Assembly: GCF_004342485.1 (NCBI RefSeq)
Contig: NZ_SMBU01000025.1
Location: 1 to 64,000 of the forward strand
From: Roseateles saccharophilus
GTDB taxonomy: Bacteria > Pseudomonadota > Gammaproteobacteria > Burkholderiales > Burkholderiaceae_C
DNA length: 64,000 nucleotides
Direction of reading: 5' to 3'
Numbering within the stretch: the first letter of the stretch is position 1; the number at the start of each line of letters is the position of its first letter. Shown here in pieces: positions 39,671 through 50,330 of this stretch. The translations under genes were made by a program, and so were the position numbers. The notes under the pieces were generated by a model that was not told where the DNA came from, did no database searches, and worked only from the letters and a program-made list of their open reading frames with translations.

Positions 39671-39695
39671 TAAAAAAGGCATTGTACCTATGCCC
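39671..39695 (-). terminator. Hairpin plus T run after the DUF2065 gene, overlapping a hisZ -10
   Basis: On the minus strand GGCAT-7 nt-ATGCC followed by TTTTTT resembles a short intrinsic terminator for the hfl run. Its loop contains TACAAT (39686-39681), a good -10 that would start hisZ mRNA about 20 bases before the ATG. The -35 is poor. Confidence 0.5.
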
Positions 39696-39725
39696 TCCTC
39701 CGCGCAAGCCTCGCGAGCCTTCAGA

Positions 39726-39908
39726 TCAGCGCAACCAGAGCAGCCCCAAAAGACCCATCAGGATGCTGGCCAGCCCGAGAAAGCGGATCTGGCCGTCGCT
39801 CATGGCCAGGATGCGGCTGAAGACCTCGCGCCAGCGCTGCGGGCTCAGGAGGGGCAGCAGCCCCTCGATGACCAGCATCAGCGCGCAGGCTGTCAGCAGC
39901 TCATTCAC
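39726..39908 (-). CDS. DUF2065 small membrane protein (YjeT-like)
   Basis: This 60-residue inner-membrane protein has two hydrophobic segments (about 5-22 and 42-58) joined by a basic loop SPQRWREVFSRILAMSDGQIR, which is the DUF2065 pattern. It overlaps hflC by four bases and is the usual companion of hflKC in proteobacteria. Its function is unknown; a role with the HflKC-FtsH complex is a guess from context. Confidence 0.9.
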   Translation of the reverse strand: MNELLTACALMLVIEGLLPLLSPQRWREVFSRILAMSDGQIRFLGLASILMGLLGLLWLR

Positions 39909-40801
39909 TTGTGCGCTGGTGCGGCGGCGGGAGCGGGACCGGAACCTCGCATTGCCTTGAAGAAGTCGCTGCTCGGATCGACGACCATCACGTCGCTCTT
40001 GGACTTGAAGCTCGCGCGGTAGGCCATCAGCGAGCGGTAGAACTGCGCGAACTGCGCGTCGCGGCCGAAGGCCTCGGCGTAGATGGCCGATGCCTTGGCA
40101 TCGCCCTCGCCCATGACCTTCTGCGCGTCGCGGTAGGCCTCGGCGACGATGACTTCGCGCTGGCGATCGGCGTCAGCGCGGATCTTGTCGCCCTCGGCCG
40201 CACCCGTGGAGCGGGCCTCGGCGGCCACGCGCTTGCGCTCGGAGTCCATGCGGCGGTAGACCGAGTCGGTGATGCTGGACGCGAAATCGACCCGCTTGAT
40301 GCGCACGTCGACGACCTCGATGCCGAACTGCTTGGCCTCGTCGGCCAGGCGCTTGCGCACGTCCTGCATGACCTTCTCGCGCTCGGTCGCCAGCACGGCC
40401 AGCACGGTGCGCTTGGTAACTTCCTCGTTGAAGGCGGCCTGCACGATGGGCGCGAGGCGGTTCTCGACATTGCGGATATCGGCGCCGCTGTTGCGGATGA
40501 ACTGGCGCGGCTCGGTGATGCGCCACTTGATGAGCCAGTCGATGACCAGGCTCTTCTTCTCGGCCGTGAAGATGGGGCGGGACTCGGGGCTGTCGAGCGT
40601 CTGCACTCGGCGGTCCAGCAGCACGACGTTCTGCAGCGGCGGCGGCAGCTTGAACTTCAGGCCCGGCTCGGTGATGACTTCCTTGATCTCGCCGAGCGCG
40701 TAGACGGCGGCGAACTGGCGCTGGTCGACGATGAAGAGCATCGACGACAGCAGCATCAGCACGACGAGCGAGCCGGCGAGGATGGCGGCAATTCGGTTCA
40801 T
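39905..40801 (-). CDS. hflC: FtsH regulator HflC
   Basis: This SPFH/band-7 membrane protein forms with HflK a large periplasmic cage around the FtsH protease. The 298-residue chain has an N-terminal membrane anchor (about 5-25) and a band-7 domain (VDQRQFAAVYALGEIKEVI). A long helical region with the RDAQKVMGEGDAKASAIYAEAF signature follows. It begins 15 bases after hflK. Confidence 0.97.
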   Translation of the reverse strand: MNRIAAILAGSLVVLMLLSSMLFIVDQRQFAAVYALGEIKEVITEPGLKFKLPPPLQNVVLLDRRVQTLDSPESRPIFTAEKKSLVIDWLIKWRITEPRQFIRNSGADIRNVENRLAPIVQAAFNEEVTKRTVLAVLATEREKVMQDVRKRLADEAKQFGIEVVDVRIKRVDFASSITDSVYRRMDSERKRVAAEARSTGAAEGDKIRADADRQREVIVAEAYRDAQKVMGEGDAKASAIYAEAFGRDAQFAQFYRSLMAYRASFKSKSDVMVVDPSSDFFKAMRGSGPAPAAAPAHK

Positions 40802-40816
40802 TCGGTGGGTCCTCGG

Positions 40817-42067
40817 TCAGCGGCCGTCGCGGCTGCGCTGGTTGTCACGGCTGCGCAGGTCGTTGGCACCGGGCAGCGTCGACGGGTCGGGCAGAACGCT
40901 GGTGGGCTGGGGCGGCGACACGGTGACCGTGCCGCTGCTGCCCTGCTGCAGCAGCTTGTCCAGCGGCAGGTAGAGCATGTTGGAGCCCGTGCGGCTGTCC
41001 ACCATGACCTTGCTGACGCTGCTGTAGATCTGCTGCATCGTATCGATGTAGATGCGGTCGCGCGTGACCTGGGGAGCCTTCTGGTACTCGGCCAGCACGC
41101 TCTTGAAGCGCTGCCCATCGCCCTCGGCGGTCGCGATGACGCGAGCCTTGTAGCCCTCGGCCTGCTCGCGCAGCTTGGCGGATTCGCCCTGGGCGCGCGG
41201 GATGACCTCGTTGGCGTAGGCCTGGGCCTCGTTCTTGGTCTGTTCCTTGTTCTGGCCGGCCTTGAACGCATCCTCGAACGCCGACTGCACCTGCTCCGGC
41301 GGCTGTACGCTCTGCACGTTGACGTTCTTGATCAGGATGCCGGCCTTGAGGCGGTCGAGCTGGGTCTGGATGGACTTCACGAGCTCCGTGGCAATCGCGT
41401 CGCGCTGCTCGTAGAGCACCGAGTCCATCGTGCTCTTGCCGACGATCTCGCGCACGGCCGACTCGGCCGCCAGCGTGACAGCCTCCTTGGGCTCGCGGTT
41501 CTCGTACAGGAAGTCGCGCGCATCCTTGATCGTGTACTGCACGGTGAAGCGGATGTCGACGATGTTCTCGTCCTGAGTCAGCATGGACGAGTCGCGCAGG
41601 CCCGTCGCCGCCACCACGGAGTTGCGGCCCACGTCGACCTGCTGCAGCTGCGTGACCGAGACGATCTCATGCTGCTGCAGCGGATAGGGCAGGCGCCACT
41701 GAAAGCCGGCCTCGACGGTCTTGCTGTACTTGCCGAAGGACGTGATGACGCCCTGCTGGCCTTCCTGCACGATGAAGAAGCCGCTGGCCAGCCAGCCCAG
41801 CGCCACGACACCGGCGATCAGGCCGACGCCGATGCCCGCGCCCTTCATGTCGGGCGAACCGCCCGAGCCGTTGCTGCCGGAGCTGCCGCCGGGGCGGCCG
41901 CCGAACAGGCCCGAGAGCTTGCGGTTGAAGTCGCGCCAGAGCTCGTCCAGATCGGGCGGACCGTCGTTGCGGCCGTTGTTCAGCAAGCGGCCCGCAGCGC
42001 GTGCGACCGGCGTCAGCAGGCGCTGCGCCCAAGGGCTGCGGGACGGGGTGTGGGAAGTGCTGCTCAT
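40817..42067 (-). CDS. hflK: FtsH regulator HflK
   Basis: This is the partner of HflC in the FtsH-regulating complex. The 416-residue chain has a Gly/Ser-rich cytoplasmic N terminus (GGRPGGSSGSNGSGGS, about 56-71), one membrane helix at about 78-100 and a band-7 domain (FFIVQEGQQGVITSFGKYSKTV). A coiled region with ANEVIPRAQGESAKLREQAEGYK follows. Its ATG overlaps the hflX stop by four bases. Confidence 0.97.
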   Translation of the reverse strand: MSSTSHTPSRSPWAQRLLTPVARAAGRLLNNGRNDGPPDLDELWRDFNRKLSGLFGGRPGGSSGSNGSGGSPDMKGAGIGVGLIAGVVALGWLASGFFIVQEGQQGVITSFGKYSKTVEAGFQWRLPYPLQQHEIVSVTQLQQVDVGRNSVVAATGLRDSSMLTQDENIVDIRFTVQYTIKDARDFLYENREPKEAVTLAAESAVREIVGKSTMDSVLYEQRDAIATELVKSIQTQLDRLKAGILIKNVNVQSVQPPEQVQSAFEDAFKAGQNKEQTKNEAQAYANEVIPRAQGESAKLREQAEGYKARVIATAEGDGQRFKSVLAEYQKAPQVTRDRIYIDTMQQIYSSVSKVMVDSRTGSNMLYLPLDKLLQQGSSGTVTVSPPQPTSVLPDPSTLPGANDLRSRDNQRSRDGR

Positions 42068-43305
42068 GCCTGTGAAGGGTCTGAGGGAAGGGTCTCGGGG
42101 TCCGACGTGTCGACGTCGAAACGTGGGTCCCGCTCGTCGGGAATCAAGGGCTGGGCCTGCATGGCCGCGGCGATCAGCTGGCGCAGCTCGGCCAGACCGC
42201 TGCCGTCCAGCGCGCTGACGAAGACGCGCGGCGTCGGCGCGGTGCTGCCGGCGGGCCGCAGCACCGCATCGACGATCTCGCGCGGACGTTGGTCTTCGGG
42301 CAGCAGATCCTGCTTGTTGTAGACCAGGATCTGCGGCACGTCGGCCGCGCCGATCTCGGACAGCACGCGCTCGACCTCGGCCATCTGCTCGTCCAGCACC
42401 GGGCTGGCGGCATCGACGACATGCAGCAGCAGGTCGGCGTCGGCCGCCTCCTGCAGCGTCGCGCGGAAGGCCTCGACGAGCTTGTGCGGCAGGTCGCGGA
42501 TGAAGCCCACCGTGTCGGACAGCGAGACGCTGGCGCCGGCCTGCTCCAGGTAGAGCGAGCGGGTCGTCGTGTCCAGCGTCGCGAACAGCTGGTTGGCCGC
42601 ATAGGCGCGTGCCTTGGTCATCGCGTTGAACAGCGTGCTCTTGCCCGCGTTCGTGTAGCCGACCAGGGAGACTTTGAAGACGCCGTTGCGCGAGCGCGAG
42701 CGGCGCTGCGTGCTGCGCTGGCGCTGCACTTGCTTCAGGCGCTCCTTGGTCTTCTTGATGCGGTCATAGATCATGCGGCGATCCAGCTCGATCTGGGCCT
42801 CGCCCGGGCCGCCGCGCATGCCGATGCCGCCGCTCTGGCGCTCCAGGTGGCTCCAGCGCCGCACCAGGCGCGTGGCCAGATATTGCAGTCGCGCGAGCTC
42901 GACCTGCAGCTTGCCCTCGTGGCTCTGCGCGCGGGCCGCGAATATCTCGAGGATCAGCGCCGTGCGGTCGGCCACCGGCACGCCGAGCACGCGCTCGAGG
43001 TTGCGCTGCTGGGCCGGCGAGATGGCCTGGTCGAACAGCACCGTGTGGGCCTGGTGGGCCTGCACGAGCAGCTTGATCTCGTCGGCCTTGCCGGAGCCGA
43101 CGAACAGGGCGGCGTCCGGCGCCGGGCGGCGCGCGATGACCTTGGCGACCGGCGTGTCGCCGGCCGACTCGGCCAGCAGGGCCAGCTCGTCGAGGCTTTC
43201 GTCGAAGCCCTGCTTGGCGGATTGCCGACCGAAATCGACACCCACAAGAATGGCGCGCGCCGCCTCGGAGGGCGGCGTCGCGTTGTTGGCAGAGGTCGAG
43301 GACAA
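42064..43305 (-). CDS. hflX: Ribosome-splitting GTPase HflX
   Basis: This GTPase binds the 50S subunit and rescues stalled ribosomes under heat stress. The 413-residue chain has the N-terminal HflX domain (VLFDQAISPAQQRNLERVLGV), a coiled linker (RIKKTKERLKQVQRQR) and a G domain with GYTNAGKSTLFNAM, DTVGFIRDLP and NKQD. The start appears to be TTG at 43305, 10 bases after the hfq stop; no ATG is near. It sits between hfq and hflK, as in E. coli. Confidence 0.95.
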   Translation of the reverse strand: MSSTSANNATPPSEAARAILVGVDFGRQSAKQGFDESLDELALLAESAGDTPVAKVIARRPAPDAALFVGSGKADEIKLLVQAHQAHTVLFDQAISPAQQRNLERVLGVPVADRTALILEIFAARAQSHEGKLQVELARLQYLATRLVRRWSHLERQSGGIGMRGGPGEAQIELDRRMIYDRIKKTKERLKQVQRQRSTQRRSRSRNGVFKVSLVGYTNAGKSTLFNAMTKARAYAANQLFATLDTTTRSLYLEQAGASVSLSDTVGFIRDLPHKLVEAFRATLQEAADADLLLHVVDAASPVLDEQMAEVERVLSEIGAADVPQILVYNKQDLLPEDQRPREIVDAVLRPAGSTAPTPRVFVSALDGSGLAELRQLIAAAMQAQPLIPDERDPRFDVDTSDPETLPSDPSQA

Positions 43306-43315
43306 GGGGTGGGGA

Positions 43316-43558
43316 TCAGGCGTCCGCGGGAGCGTCGCCGGCGTGGAAGTTGACCGCGCGGCCCGGCACGACGGTGGAGATCGCGTGCTTGTAGACCATC
43401 TGCGTCACGGTGTTGCGCAGCAGCACGACGTATTGGTCAAAGGATTCGATATGGCCTTGCAGCTTGATGCCGTTGACCAGGTAGATGGAAACCGGCACAT
43501 GCTCTTTGCGCAGCAGGTTCAAAAAGGGGTCCTGCAAAAGTTGGCCTTTGTTGCTCAT
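43316..43558 (-). CDS. hfq: RNA chaperone Hfq
   Basis: This hexameric Sm-like protein pairs small RNAs with mRNAs. The 80-residue chain has the Sm1 motif ([22 protein letters not shown]), the YKHAIST Sm2 motif and a very short C-terminal tail (AGDAPADA), as is usual in betaproteobacteria. GGAG precedes the ATG. It is cotranscribed with hflX. Confidence 0.98.
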   Translation of the reverse strand: MSNKGQLLQDPFLNLLRKEHVPVSIYLVNGIKLQGHIESFDQYVVLLRNTVTQMVYKHAISTVVPGRAVNFHAGDAPADA

Positions 43559-43635
43559 CGGTATGCTCCGAGTTATCGGGTGAGGGACTACGGGTAAGAC
43601 CTTAACACACGGTCCCGCGGGAGCCGGCGGTCACC

Positions 43636-44973
43636 CTAGTTCTTTTCGGTGAACGGGTTCTTGGACGACCGCAGCTCGATCTTCAGCGGCGTGCCGACCA
43701 GCTTGTAGTGGGCGCGGATGCGGCCCTCGAGGTAGCGCTTGTAGACCTCGGTGACGCCTTCCAGCGCATTGCCGTGGATGACGACGATGGGCGGGTTCTG
43801 CCCGCCCTGGTGGGCATAGCGCAGCTTCGGCCGGGACAGGCCGGCGCGCTTGGGCTGCTGGTGCTCGACGGCCTCCTGGATCAGGCGGGTCAGCACCGGC
43901 GTCGTCATCTTGCGGTAGGCCGAGGCATAGGCGTCGGCCATCGCGTTCCACAGCGCCGACAGACCCTGGCGCTTCAGCGCCGAGATCTGGTGCACGGGCG
44001 CGAACTTCAGGAAGGCCAGGCGCTGTTCGATCTGGCGCTTCAGCGTCTCGCGCTGGTAGCTGTCGACGGCATCCCATTTGTTGACGGCCAGCACCACGGC
44101 CCGGCCGCTATCGAGGATGTAGCCGGCGATGTGCGCGTCCTGGTCGGTCACGCCTTGCGTGGCATCCAGCAGCAGCAGCACGACGTGGGCGTCGGCGATG
44201 GCCTGCAAGGTCTTGACGACCGAGAACTTCTCGATGGCCTCGAAGACCTTGCCCTTGCGGCGCAGGCCGGCCGTGTCGATGAGCTTGAACTTCTGGCCAT
44301 TGCGCTCGAAGTCCACCGCGATGGCGTCGCGCGTCGTGCCCGGCATGTCGAAGGCGACGAGGCGCTCCTCGCCCAGCCAGGTGTTGATCAGCGTGCTCTT
44401 GCCCACATTGGGGCGGCCGGCAACGGCCAGGCGGATGACGCCGTCCTGCTGCGGGCCGGCGCCGAACTCCTCGCTGGTGTCCTCGAAGGGCTCCAGCACC
44501 GCGTCCAGCAGGCTGCGGATGCCCTGGCCGTGGGCCGAGGAAATCGGATGCGGCTCGCCCATGCCGAGCTCATGGAACTCGGCCAGCAGCGGCGACTCGA
44601 CCATGCCCTCGGCCTTGTTGACGGCCAGGTGCACGCGCTTGTTGACGCTGCGCAGATAGCGCGCGATGTCGCTGTCGTGGGCCGAAAGCCCCAGGCGGAT
44701 GTCGACGACGAAGATGACCGCATCGGCTTCGGCGAGGGCCTGCTTGGTCTGCTTGGCCATCTCCTTGACGATGCCGGTGCTGCTGTCGGGCTCGAAGCCG
44801 CCGGTGTCGATGACGATGAACTCGCGGTCGCCCAGGCGGCCGTCGCCATAGTGGCGGTCGCGCGTCAGGCCGGCGAAGTCCGCCACGATGGCATCGCGCG
44901 ACTTCGTCAGGCGGTTGAACAGCGTCGACTTGCCCACATTGGGGCGGCCGACCAGGGCGATGACAGGTTTCAT
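43636..44973 (-). CDS. der: Ribosome-associated GTPase Der (EngA)
   Basis: This essential GTPase has two tandem G domains needed for 50S maturation. The 445-residue chain has [12 protein letters not shown] near 8 and [13 protein letters not shown] near 187, with DTGGFE and [10 protein letters not shown] as the switch II sites. A KH-like C-terminal domain follows. It overlaps bamB by four bases, the same neighbours as in E. coli. Confidence 0.98.
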   Translation of the reverse strand: MKPVIALVGRPNVGKSTLFNRLTKSRDAIVADFAGLTRDRHYGDGRLGDREFIVIDTGGFEPDSSTGIVKEMAKQTKQALAEADAVIFVVDIRLGLSAHDSDIARYLRSVNKRVHLAVNKAEGMVESPLLAEFHELGMGEPHPISSAHGQGIRSLLDAVLEPFEDTSEEFGAGPQQDGVIRLAVAGRPNVGKSTLINTWLGEERLVAFDMPGTTRDAIAVDFERNGQKFKLIDTAGLRRKGKVFEAIEKFSVVKTLQAIADAHVVLLLLDATQGVTDQDAHIAGYILDSGRAVVLAVNKWDAVDSYQRETLKRQIEQRLAFLKFAPVHQISALKRQGLSALWNAMADAYASAYRKMTTPVLTRLIQEAVEHQQPKRAGLSRPKLRYAHQGGQNPPIVVIHGNALEGVTEVYKRYLEGRIRAHYKLVGTPLKIELRSSKNPFTEKN

Positions 44974-46094
44974 TCAGCCTTGATGGCGAACAGGCCGCCA
45001 CTCTTGGTCGCGAACAGGGCCGTGTCGCCGAGCAGGGCCGCGGTGACGACCGCGGAGCCGTCCGTCGCGATGCGCGAGCGGGTCTTGCCGGTGTCGCGGT
45101 CCAGCAGATGGACTTGGCCTTCGAAGTCGCCGATCAGCACCTGCTTGGCCGACACGATGGGCGCGGAGAGCTTGCGCAACTGGAACTGGTCGGCCGACCA
45201 GGCCAGGTCGCCGTTGGCCAGCTTCCAGGCCGACAGGCGGTCCGACGCGTCGCCGGCGACGACGACCTGCTCGTCCGCGCCGATGCCGTTGGCGCCGCCG
45301 ACGAGGCGGTTCCACACCGCGCTGCCGCGCTCGGCGTTCACGCAGCCCACCGAGGACTGGAAGGCACGGGCGCAGATCAGCTCGCCCTGGCGCACGGCCG
45401 GGCCGACCAGATCGGCCAGGCGCTCGACCTCATTGGTGCCGCGCGGCGTGGCCACGCTGGCCTCCCAGCGCAGATTGCCCTTGACCGGGTCGACCCCGGC
45501 CAGGCGCGGGCCCTGGCCGACGATCAGCGTGTCCTTGTAGGCCAGCAGCACGCCCGCCTTGGCCAGCGTCAGCGGCTCGCCGGGGCGCTTCAGTTCCCAG
45601 ATCTTGCGGCCGTCCAGGGCGTCGAAGGCCAGCACCTGGCGGTCCAGCGTCAGCGCGAAGACACGCTCGCCCGCCACCAGCGGCGCGGCGACGACGGGCG
45701 TCGGCAGGGCCTTTTTCCAGACGACGCGGCCGGCGTCCAGCACGACCAGTTCGTTGTCACGGTTGACGACGGCAGCGTAGCGGCCATCGCTGCCGACGCC
45801 GGCCAGCAGCTTGGCGCCGGCCTCGCCGCGCCAGAGCTCGCGGCCATCGGCGGCAGCCAGGGCGCGCACGCTGCCATCGCTGCTGGCGACGACGAAGCGA
45901 TCGCCCGGCGTCGCGATGCTGAGCGGGAAGTTGATGTTGTCGCCCTTGCTGCTCCAGACGACGCGGCCGGTCGCGGAACCTGTCAGCGTCTCGAGCACGG
46001 CGGGCTTGTTCTTGCTGTCGCCGAACCAGGAGTTCCACACCGAGCAGCCGGACAGCGACGCGGCGAGCAGCGAGATCAGGACGACGCGCTTCAT
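44970..46094 (-). CDS. bamB: Outer-membrane assembly lipoprotein BamB
   Basis: This BAM-complex lipoprotein has an eight-bladed propeller that docks on the BamA POTRA domains. The 374-residue precursor has the lipobox LSGC with Cys17 and repeated PQQ-like blades ([44 protein letters not shown]). It overlaps yfgM and der by four bases on either side. Confidence 0.96.
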   Translation of the reverse strand: MKRVVLISLLAASLSGCSVWNSWFGDSKNKPAVLETLTGSATGRVVWSSKGDNINFPLSIATPGDRFVVASSDGSVRALAAADGRELWRGEAGAKLLAGVGSDGRYAAVVNRDNELVVLDAGRVVWKKALPTPVVAAPLVAGERVFALTLDRQVLAFDALDGRKIWELKRPGEPLTLAKAGVLLAYKDTLIVGQGPRLAGVDPVKGNLRWEASVATPRGTNEVERLADLVGPAVRQGELICARAFQSSVGCVNAERGSAVWNRLVGGANGIGADEQVVVAGDASDRLSAWKLANGDLAWSADQFQLRKLSAPIVSAKQVLIGDFEGQVHLLDRDTGKTRSRIATDGSAVVTAALLGDTALFATKSGGLFAIKAE

Positions 46095-46765
46095 TGCATG
46101 GCTCCCGCGGCAGCGGCTTCGACGACGGTGGGCACGCCCAGCGTCGCCAGCTTGGCCTCGATGACGCTGCGGTAGTTCTGGGTTTTCTCGATGCCGGCCA
46201 GCGCCTTCTGGTACTCGGCCTTGGCGGCGTCGCGCTTGTCCTGCAGCAGCAGCGCATCGCCGCGGCGGTCGGCCACCAGGGCGGCAAACTCGGGCGACTT
46301 GATCGCGTCCAGCGTCTTCAGGGCCTCGTCATAGGCCTTGGCATCGAGCTGCAGGCCGGCCAGGCGAAGGCGGGCGAGGTCGCGGTAGGGCGGCTCCGAG
46401 CCCTGCTCGGCCACCCAGGCCAGGCTCTGCTTGGCGTCGTCGGCCTTGCCCTTGTCGAGCTGCAGCCGGGCCACCTGCAGGCTGGCCTGGGCCGCATAGC
46501 CGGTGCCGGCGAAGCGGGCCTTCAGGTCGCCCGCGGCGGCCGTGGCCTTGTCGAGGTCCTGCGCGTTCAGCGCACGATCGAATTCGTCGTACATCGCGCC
46601 CGCCTTGGCGGCCTGGTCGCGCTGGTACCAGTTCCAGCCCTGCCAGCCGGCGAAGGCGGCCAGGGCCGCGGTCAGCACCCAGGTGATGAGATTGCCCCAG
46701 CGCTTCCAGAACGCTTTGACTTGTTCGAGTTGTTCTTGTTCTTCGAGGTCGAGATGCGATGCCAT
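46091..46765 (-). CDS. YfgM-type TPR membrane protein
   Basis: This 224-residue inner-membrane protein has a cytoplasmic N terminus (LDLEEQEQLEQVKAFWKRWGN), one membrane helix (about 20-45) and a periplasmic TPR region with a DUF2133-type pattern. E. coli YfgM binds PpiD and the SecYEG translocon and hands secreted proteins to chaperones. Position between hisS and bamB matches that gene. Confidence 0.93.
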   Translation of the reverse strand: MASHLDLEEQEQLEQVKAFWKRWGNLITWVLTAALAAFAGWQGWNWYQRDQAAKAGAMYDEFDRALNAQDLDKATAAAGDLKARFAGTGYAAQASLQVARLQLDKGKADDAKQSLAWVAEQGSEPPYRDLARLRLAGLQLDAKAYDEALKTLDAIKSPEFAALVADRRGDALLLQDKRDAAKAEYQKALAGIEKTQNYRSVIEAKLATLGVPTVVEAAAAGAMQ

Positions 46766-46798
46766 GAGGGAGACAGCTGTGCGGGGCAGGGCCCGGGA

Positions 46799-48118
46799 TT
46801 ATGCGGTGCGGAGCTCGGCGGCCCAGTCGGCCACCGAGGCGAGGGAACGCGTGGCCTGTTCGGCACTGCCGTCCTGGCTCTGGCGCAGGGGCTTGAGGCC
46901 GACCTCGCCGCGTGCGAGTTCGTCGCCGCCGAAGACCAGCGCGAAACGCGCGCCCGAGGCGTCGGCCTTCTTGAACTGCGACTTGAACGAGCCGCCGCCG
47001 GCATGCATCTGCACGCTCACGCCGGCGGCGCGCAACGCCTCCAGCGTGGGCAGGATGCGCGGCAGCTCGGCCGGCTCGGGCACGACGGCGTAGACGTCGG
47101 GCGCCTGCACGGGCGCCTGCAGGTTTAACGTCTCCAGCAGCAGCAGCAGCCGCTCCAGGCCCATGCCGAAGCCCACGGCCGGCGTGGCCTTGCCGCCGAG
47201 CTGCTCGACGAGGCCGTCATAGCGGCCGCCGGCGCAGACGGTGCCCTGGGCGCCCAGCTTGGCCGTCACCCACTCGAAGACGGTGAGGTTGTAGTAGTCC
47301 AGCCCGCGCACGAGGCGGGGATTGATGCGGTAGGCCAGGCCCACGGCGTCCAGCAGCGCGCGCACGCCGTTGAAGTGGGCCAGCGAAGCTTCGCCGAGGA
47401 AGTCCAGCAGCTTCGGAGCCCCCTCGGCCATGGCCTGCATGGCGGGGTTCTTGGTGTCCAGCACGCGCAACGGGTTGCTGTACATGCGGGTTCTAGCCTC
47501 CTCGTCCAGCACGTCCTTGTGCTGTTCCAGGTGGGCGATCAGCGCCTCGCGGTGGGCGCGGCGCTCCTCGGGCTGGCCCAGGCAGTTGATCTCCAGCGTG
47601 ACGTCCTCGCCCTCCTTCAGGCCCAGCTCGCGCCACAGCGTGCGGGCCAGCAGGATGACCTCGGCGTCCACGTCGGGGCCGGCGAAGCCCAGCGCCTCTA
47701 TGCCCATCTGGTGGAACTGGCGGTAGCGGCCCTTCTGCGGCTTTTCGCGGCGGAACATGGGCCCGACGTAGTAGAGCCGGCGCGGGCTGTCGCGCAGATA
47801 ACTGTGCTCGATCATCGCGCGCACGACGCCGGCCGTGCCCTCGGGGCGCAGCGCGAGATGCTCGGCCTGGCCATGCTTGTCGGCGCGGTCCTCGAAGGCG
47901 TACATCTCCTTCTCGACGATATCCGTCACCTCGCCGATGCCGCGCACGAACAGCGCCGTGGGCTCGACGATGGGGACGCGCACATTGCTGTAGCCATAGC
48001 GCTGCAGCACGCCGCGCATCGCCGCTTCCAGCGCCTCCCAGCGCGCCGATTCCGGCGGCAGGATGTCGTTCATGCCCTTCACCGCTTGCAGCGGCTGGAT
48101 CTTCTTGTTGTCACTCAT
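46799..48118 (-). CDS. hisS: Histidine-tRNA ligase
   Basis: This class II aminoacyl-tRNA synthetase charges tRNA-His. The 439-residue chain has motif 1 near [14 protein letters not shown], motif 2 [22 protein letters not shown], the histidine loop [12 protein letters not shown] and motif 3 near [16 protein letters not shown]. It overlaps ispG by four bases and precedes yfgM. Confidence 0.98.
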   Translation of the reverse strand: MSDNKKIQPLQAVKGMNDILPPESARWEALEAAMRGVLQRYGYSNVRVPIVEPTALFVRGIGEVTDIVEKEMYAFEDRADKHGQAEHLALRPEGTAGVVRAMIEHSYLRDSPRRLYYVGPMFRREKPQKGRYRQFHQMGIEALGFAGPDVDAEVILLARTLWRELGLKEGEDVTLEINCLGQPEERRAHREALIAHLEQHKDVLDEEARTRMYSNPLRVLDTKNPAMQAMAEGAPKLLDFLGEASLAHFNGVRALLDAVGLAYRINPRLVRGLDYYNLTVFEWVTAKLGAQGTVCAGGRYDGLVEQLGGKATPAVGFGMGLERLLLLLETLNLQAPVQAPDVYAVVPEPAELPRILPTLEALRAAGVSVQMHAGGGSFKSQFKKADASGARFALVFGGDELARGEVGLKPLRQSQDGSAEQATRSLASVADWAAELRTA

Positions 48119-49377
48119 GCAGTAGCCGTCGCGCCGAAGCGCTTCTCGATGTAGTTCTCGACCAGCGCATGGAACTCCTGCGCGATGTTGTCGCCGCGCA
48201 GCGTCATGGCCTTCTCGCCGTCGATGAAGACGGGCGCCGCTGGCGCCTCGCCGGTGCCGGGCAGGCTGATGCCGATGTCGGCATGCTTGCTCTCGCCGGG
48301 TCCGTTGACGATGCAGCCCATGACGGCCACCTTCATCTCTTCGACGCCGGGGTATTTGCTGCGCCAGACCGGCATCTGCAGGCGCAGGAAGTCGTCGATC
48401 TGCTTGGCCAGTTCCTGGAAGGTCGTGCTGGTCGTGCGGCCACAGCCCGGGCAGGCGGTGACGCTGGGGTTGAAGTGGCGCAGGCCCAGGGCCTGCAGGA
48501 TCTCAAGGGCCACGACGACTTCCTGCGTGCGCGACTCGCCCGGCTGGGGCGTGAGGCTGACGCGGATGGTGTCGCCGATGCCTTCCTGCGCGAGGATGCC
48601 CAGCGCCACCGACGAGGCCACCGTGCCCTTGGTGCCCATGCCGGCCTCGGTCAGGCCGAGGTGCAGCGCGTAGTCGCAGCGGCGGGCCAACTCGCGGTAG
48701 ACCGAGATCAGGTCCTGCACGCCGCTGACCTTGCAGCTGATGATGATGTTGTCGGGGTTCATGCCCAGCTCGCGGGCATAGGCGGCCGACGTCAGCGCCG
48801 ACTCGACGAGAGCCTGGTACATGACCGGCTTCGCGTCCCAGGGCTGGGCGCGGCGGGCGTTCTCGTCCATGAACTGCGCGAGCAGCTCCTGGTCCAGGCT
48901 GCCCCAGTTGACGCCGATGCGCACGACCTTGTCGTACTTCATCGCCGCCTCGATCATCTGCGCGAACTGGCGGTCCTTCTTGTCGCCCTTGCCGACGTTG
49001 CCGGGGTTGATGCGGTACTTGGACAGGGCCTGGGCCATGGCCGGGTGCTCGGTCAACAGGCGGTGGCCGTTGTAGTGGAAGTCGCCCACCAGCGGCACGT
49101 CGATGCCCATGCGGTCCAGCTGCTCGCGGATATAGGGCACCTGCTCGGCGGCCTCGGGCGTGTTGACGGTGATGCGCACCAGCTCCGAGCCGGCGATGGC
49201 CAGCTCCTTGACCTGGATGGCCGTGCCGATGGCGTCCACCGTGTCGGTGTTGGTCATGGACTGCACGCGCACCGGCGCGTCACCGCCGACCGTGACCACG
49301 CGACTGCCCCAGGCCACGCGGGCCTGGCGGCTGCGGCGCGGCGCCGGCATCGCTTCGGGAATGATCGTTTCGCTCAT
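48115..49377 (-). CDS. ispG: 4-hydroxy-3-methylbut-2-enyl-diphosphate synthase
   Basis: This iron-sulfur enzyme carries out the penultimate step of the MEP isoprenoid pathway. The 420-residue chain has [36 protein letters not shown] and the [4Fe-4S] cysteines in TACPGCGRT and [12 protein letters not shown]. It carries the longer mid-region common in proteobacteria. It overlaps the rodZ-like gene by one base (TGATG) and hisS by four. Confidence 0.97.
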   Translation of the reverse strand: MSETIIPEAMPAPRRSRQARVAWGSRVVTVGGDAPVRVQSMTNTDTVDAIGTAIQVKELAIAGSELVRITVNTPEAAEQVPYIREQLDRMGIDVPLVGDFHYNGHRLLTEHPAMAQALSKYRINPGNVGKGDKKDRQFAQMIEAAMKYDKVVRIGVNWGSLDQELLAQFMDENARRAQPWDAKPVMYQALVESALTSAAYARELGMNPDNIIISCKVSGVQDLISVYRELARRCDYALHLGLTEAGMGTKGTVASSVALGILAQEGIGDTIRVSLTPQPGESRTQEVVVALEILQALGLRHFNPSVTACPGCGRTTSTTFQELAKQIDDFLRLQMPVWRSKYPGVEEMKVAVMGCIVNGPGESKHADIGISLPGTGEAPAAPVFIDGEKAMTLRGDNIAQEFHALVENYIEKRFGATATA

Positions 49378-50294
49378 CAATTCAACTCCAGACGGGCGAC
49401 GTTGTTGTTGGCTCGGGCACCCAGGTCGACGGCCGCGCCGCGCCATTCGACGCGGGTGCCACCGACGTTGCCCACGCGCAGCTTGTAGGGCGCTGCGCCG
49501 CCGAATTCCTGCTGCTCGCCCGCGTGCAGCACGCGCGAGAACAGCACCTGGCCCTTGGCATCGGCGACCTCGACCCAGCTGTCCGCGCTGGCCGAGATGC
49601 GCAGCGCCTGGCCCGCGGGCACGGCGGGCGCCGAGGCCGGCTGGGCCACCACGTTGGGCGGCGGGGCGACGTCACGGACCTGCAGCGGCGTCGACGCAAC
49701 GGGCTGCGGCGCGGATGCGGCAGCCGAGCTCGCGGCCTCGGGCACCGAAGCCGCCGCGGAAGCAGCCGGCGGCGCGGCGACGAACTCCACCGGGGCCGCG
49801 CTCGCGGCGGCGGACGCGGCGGACGCGGCAGGCGCCGAGGCCGCCGTGTCCCGCTCGGGCAGCCAGCCGGCCGGAATCCAGTGGACCGCCGCGGCGGCGA
49901 TCAACAGCAGCAGCGGCCCCCAGACGACGGGCCGCGCCAGCAGGGCCAGCACACCGCCGTCGATGGCGCCTGCACCGCGCTCGCGGAAGGGCTGGTTCAG
50001 GCCCGGCCGCACGTCGAACTCGCTCGTGCTCGTGCGCGGCAGCAGGGCCAGCACGGGTGCCGGATCGACCTTGAGCGCCCGGCACATGGCCGTGGCAAGG
50101 GCGCGTGCGAAGGTGGCGTCGGGCAGTTCGTCGAAGCGGTCGGCCTCCAGCGCCTCCAGCTTGGCCTGCGGCACCTTGAGCATGACGGCCAGGGCCGCGA
50201 TGTGCAGGCCGCGCTGCTGGCGCGCATTCCTCAGCCAGGCGCCGGCGGTGGTGGCGCTGCGTTCGTTGGCACGACCCTCGGGGATGGCTTCCAT
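49377..50294 (-). CDS. RodZ-like helix-turn-helix membrane protein
   Basis: This 305-residue bitopic protein has an N-terminal HTH_25 domain (about 15-78), a membrane helix at about 122-143 and an Ala/Ser/Pro-rich linker (about 150-220). A periplasmic DUF4115 beta domain (about 225-303) includes [20 protein letters not shown]. The arrangement matches RodZ, which anchors MreB to the rod-shape machinery. The gene neighbours (pilW/rlmN upstream, ispG downstream) match rodZ in E. coli. Confidence 0.9.
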   Translation of the reverse strand: MEAIPEGRANERSATTAGAWLRNARQQRGLHIAALAVMLKVPQAKLEALEADRFDELPDATFARALATAMCRALKVDPAPVLALLPRTSTSEFDVRPGLNQPFRERGAGAIDGGVLALLARPVVWGPLLLLIAAAAVHWIPAGWLPERDTAASAPAASAASAAASAAPVEFVAAPPAASAAASVPEAASSAAASAPQPVASTPLQVRDVAPPPNVVAQPASAPAVPAGQALRISASADSWVEVADAKGQVLFSRVLHAGEQQEFGGAAPYKLRVGNVGGTRVEWRGAAVDLGARANNNVARLELN

Positions 50295-50330
50295 CTCGTC
50301 TCGTTCTTGTTGTCGCCGCGGCGGCGGCTG

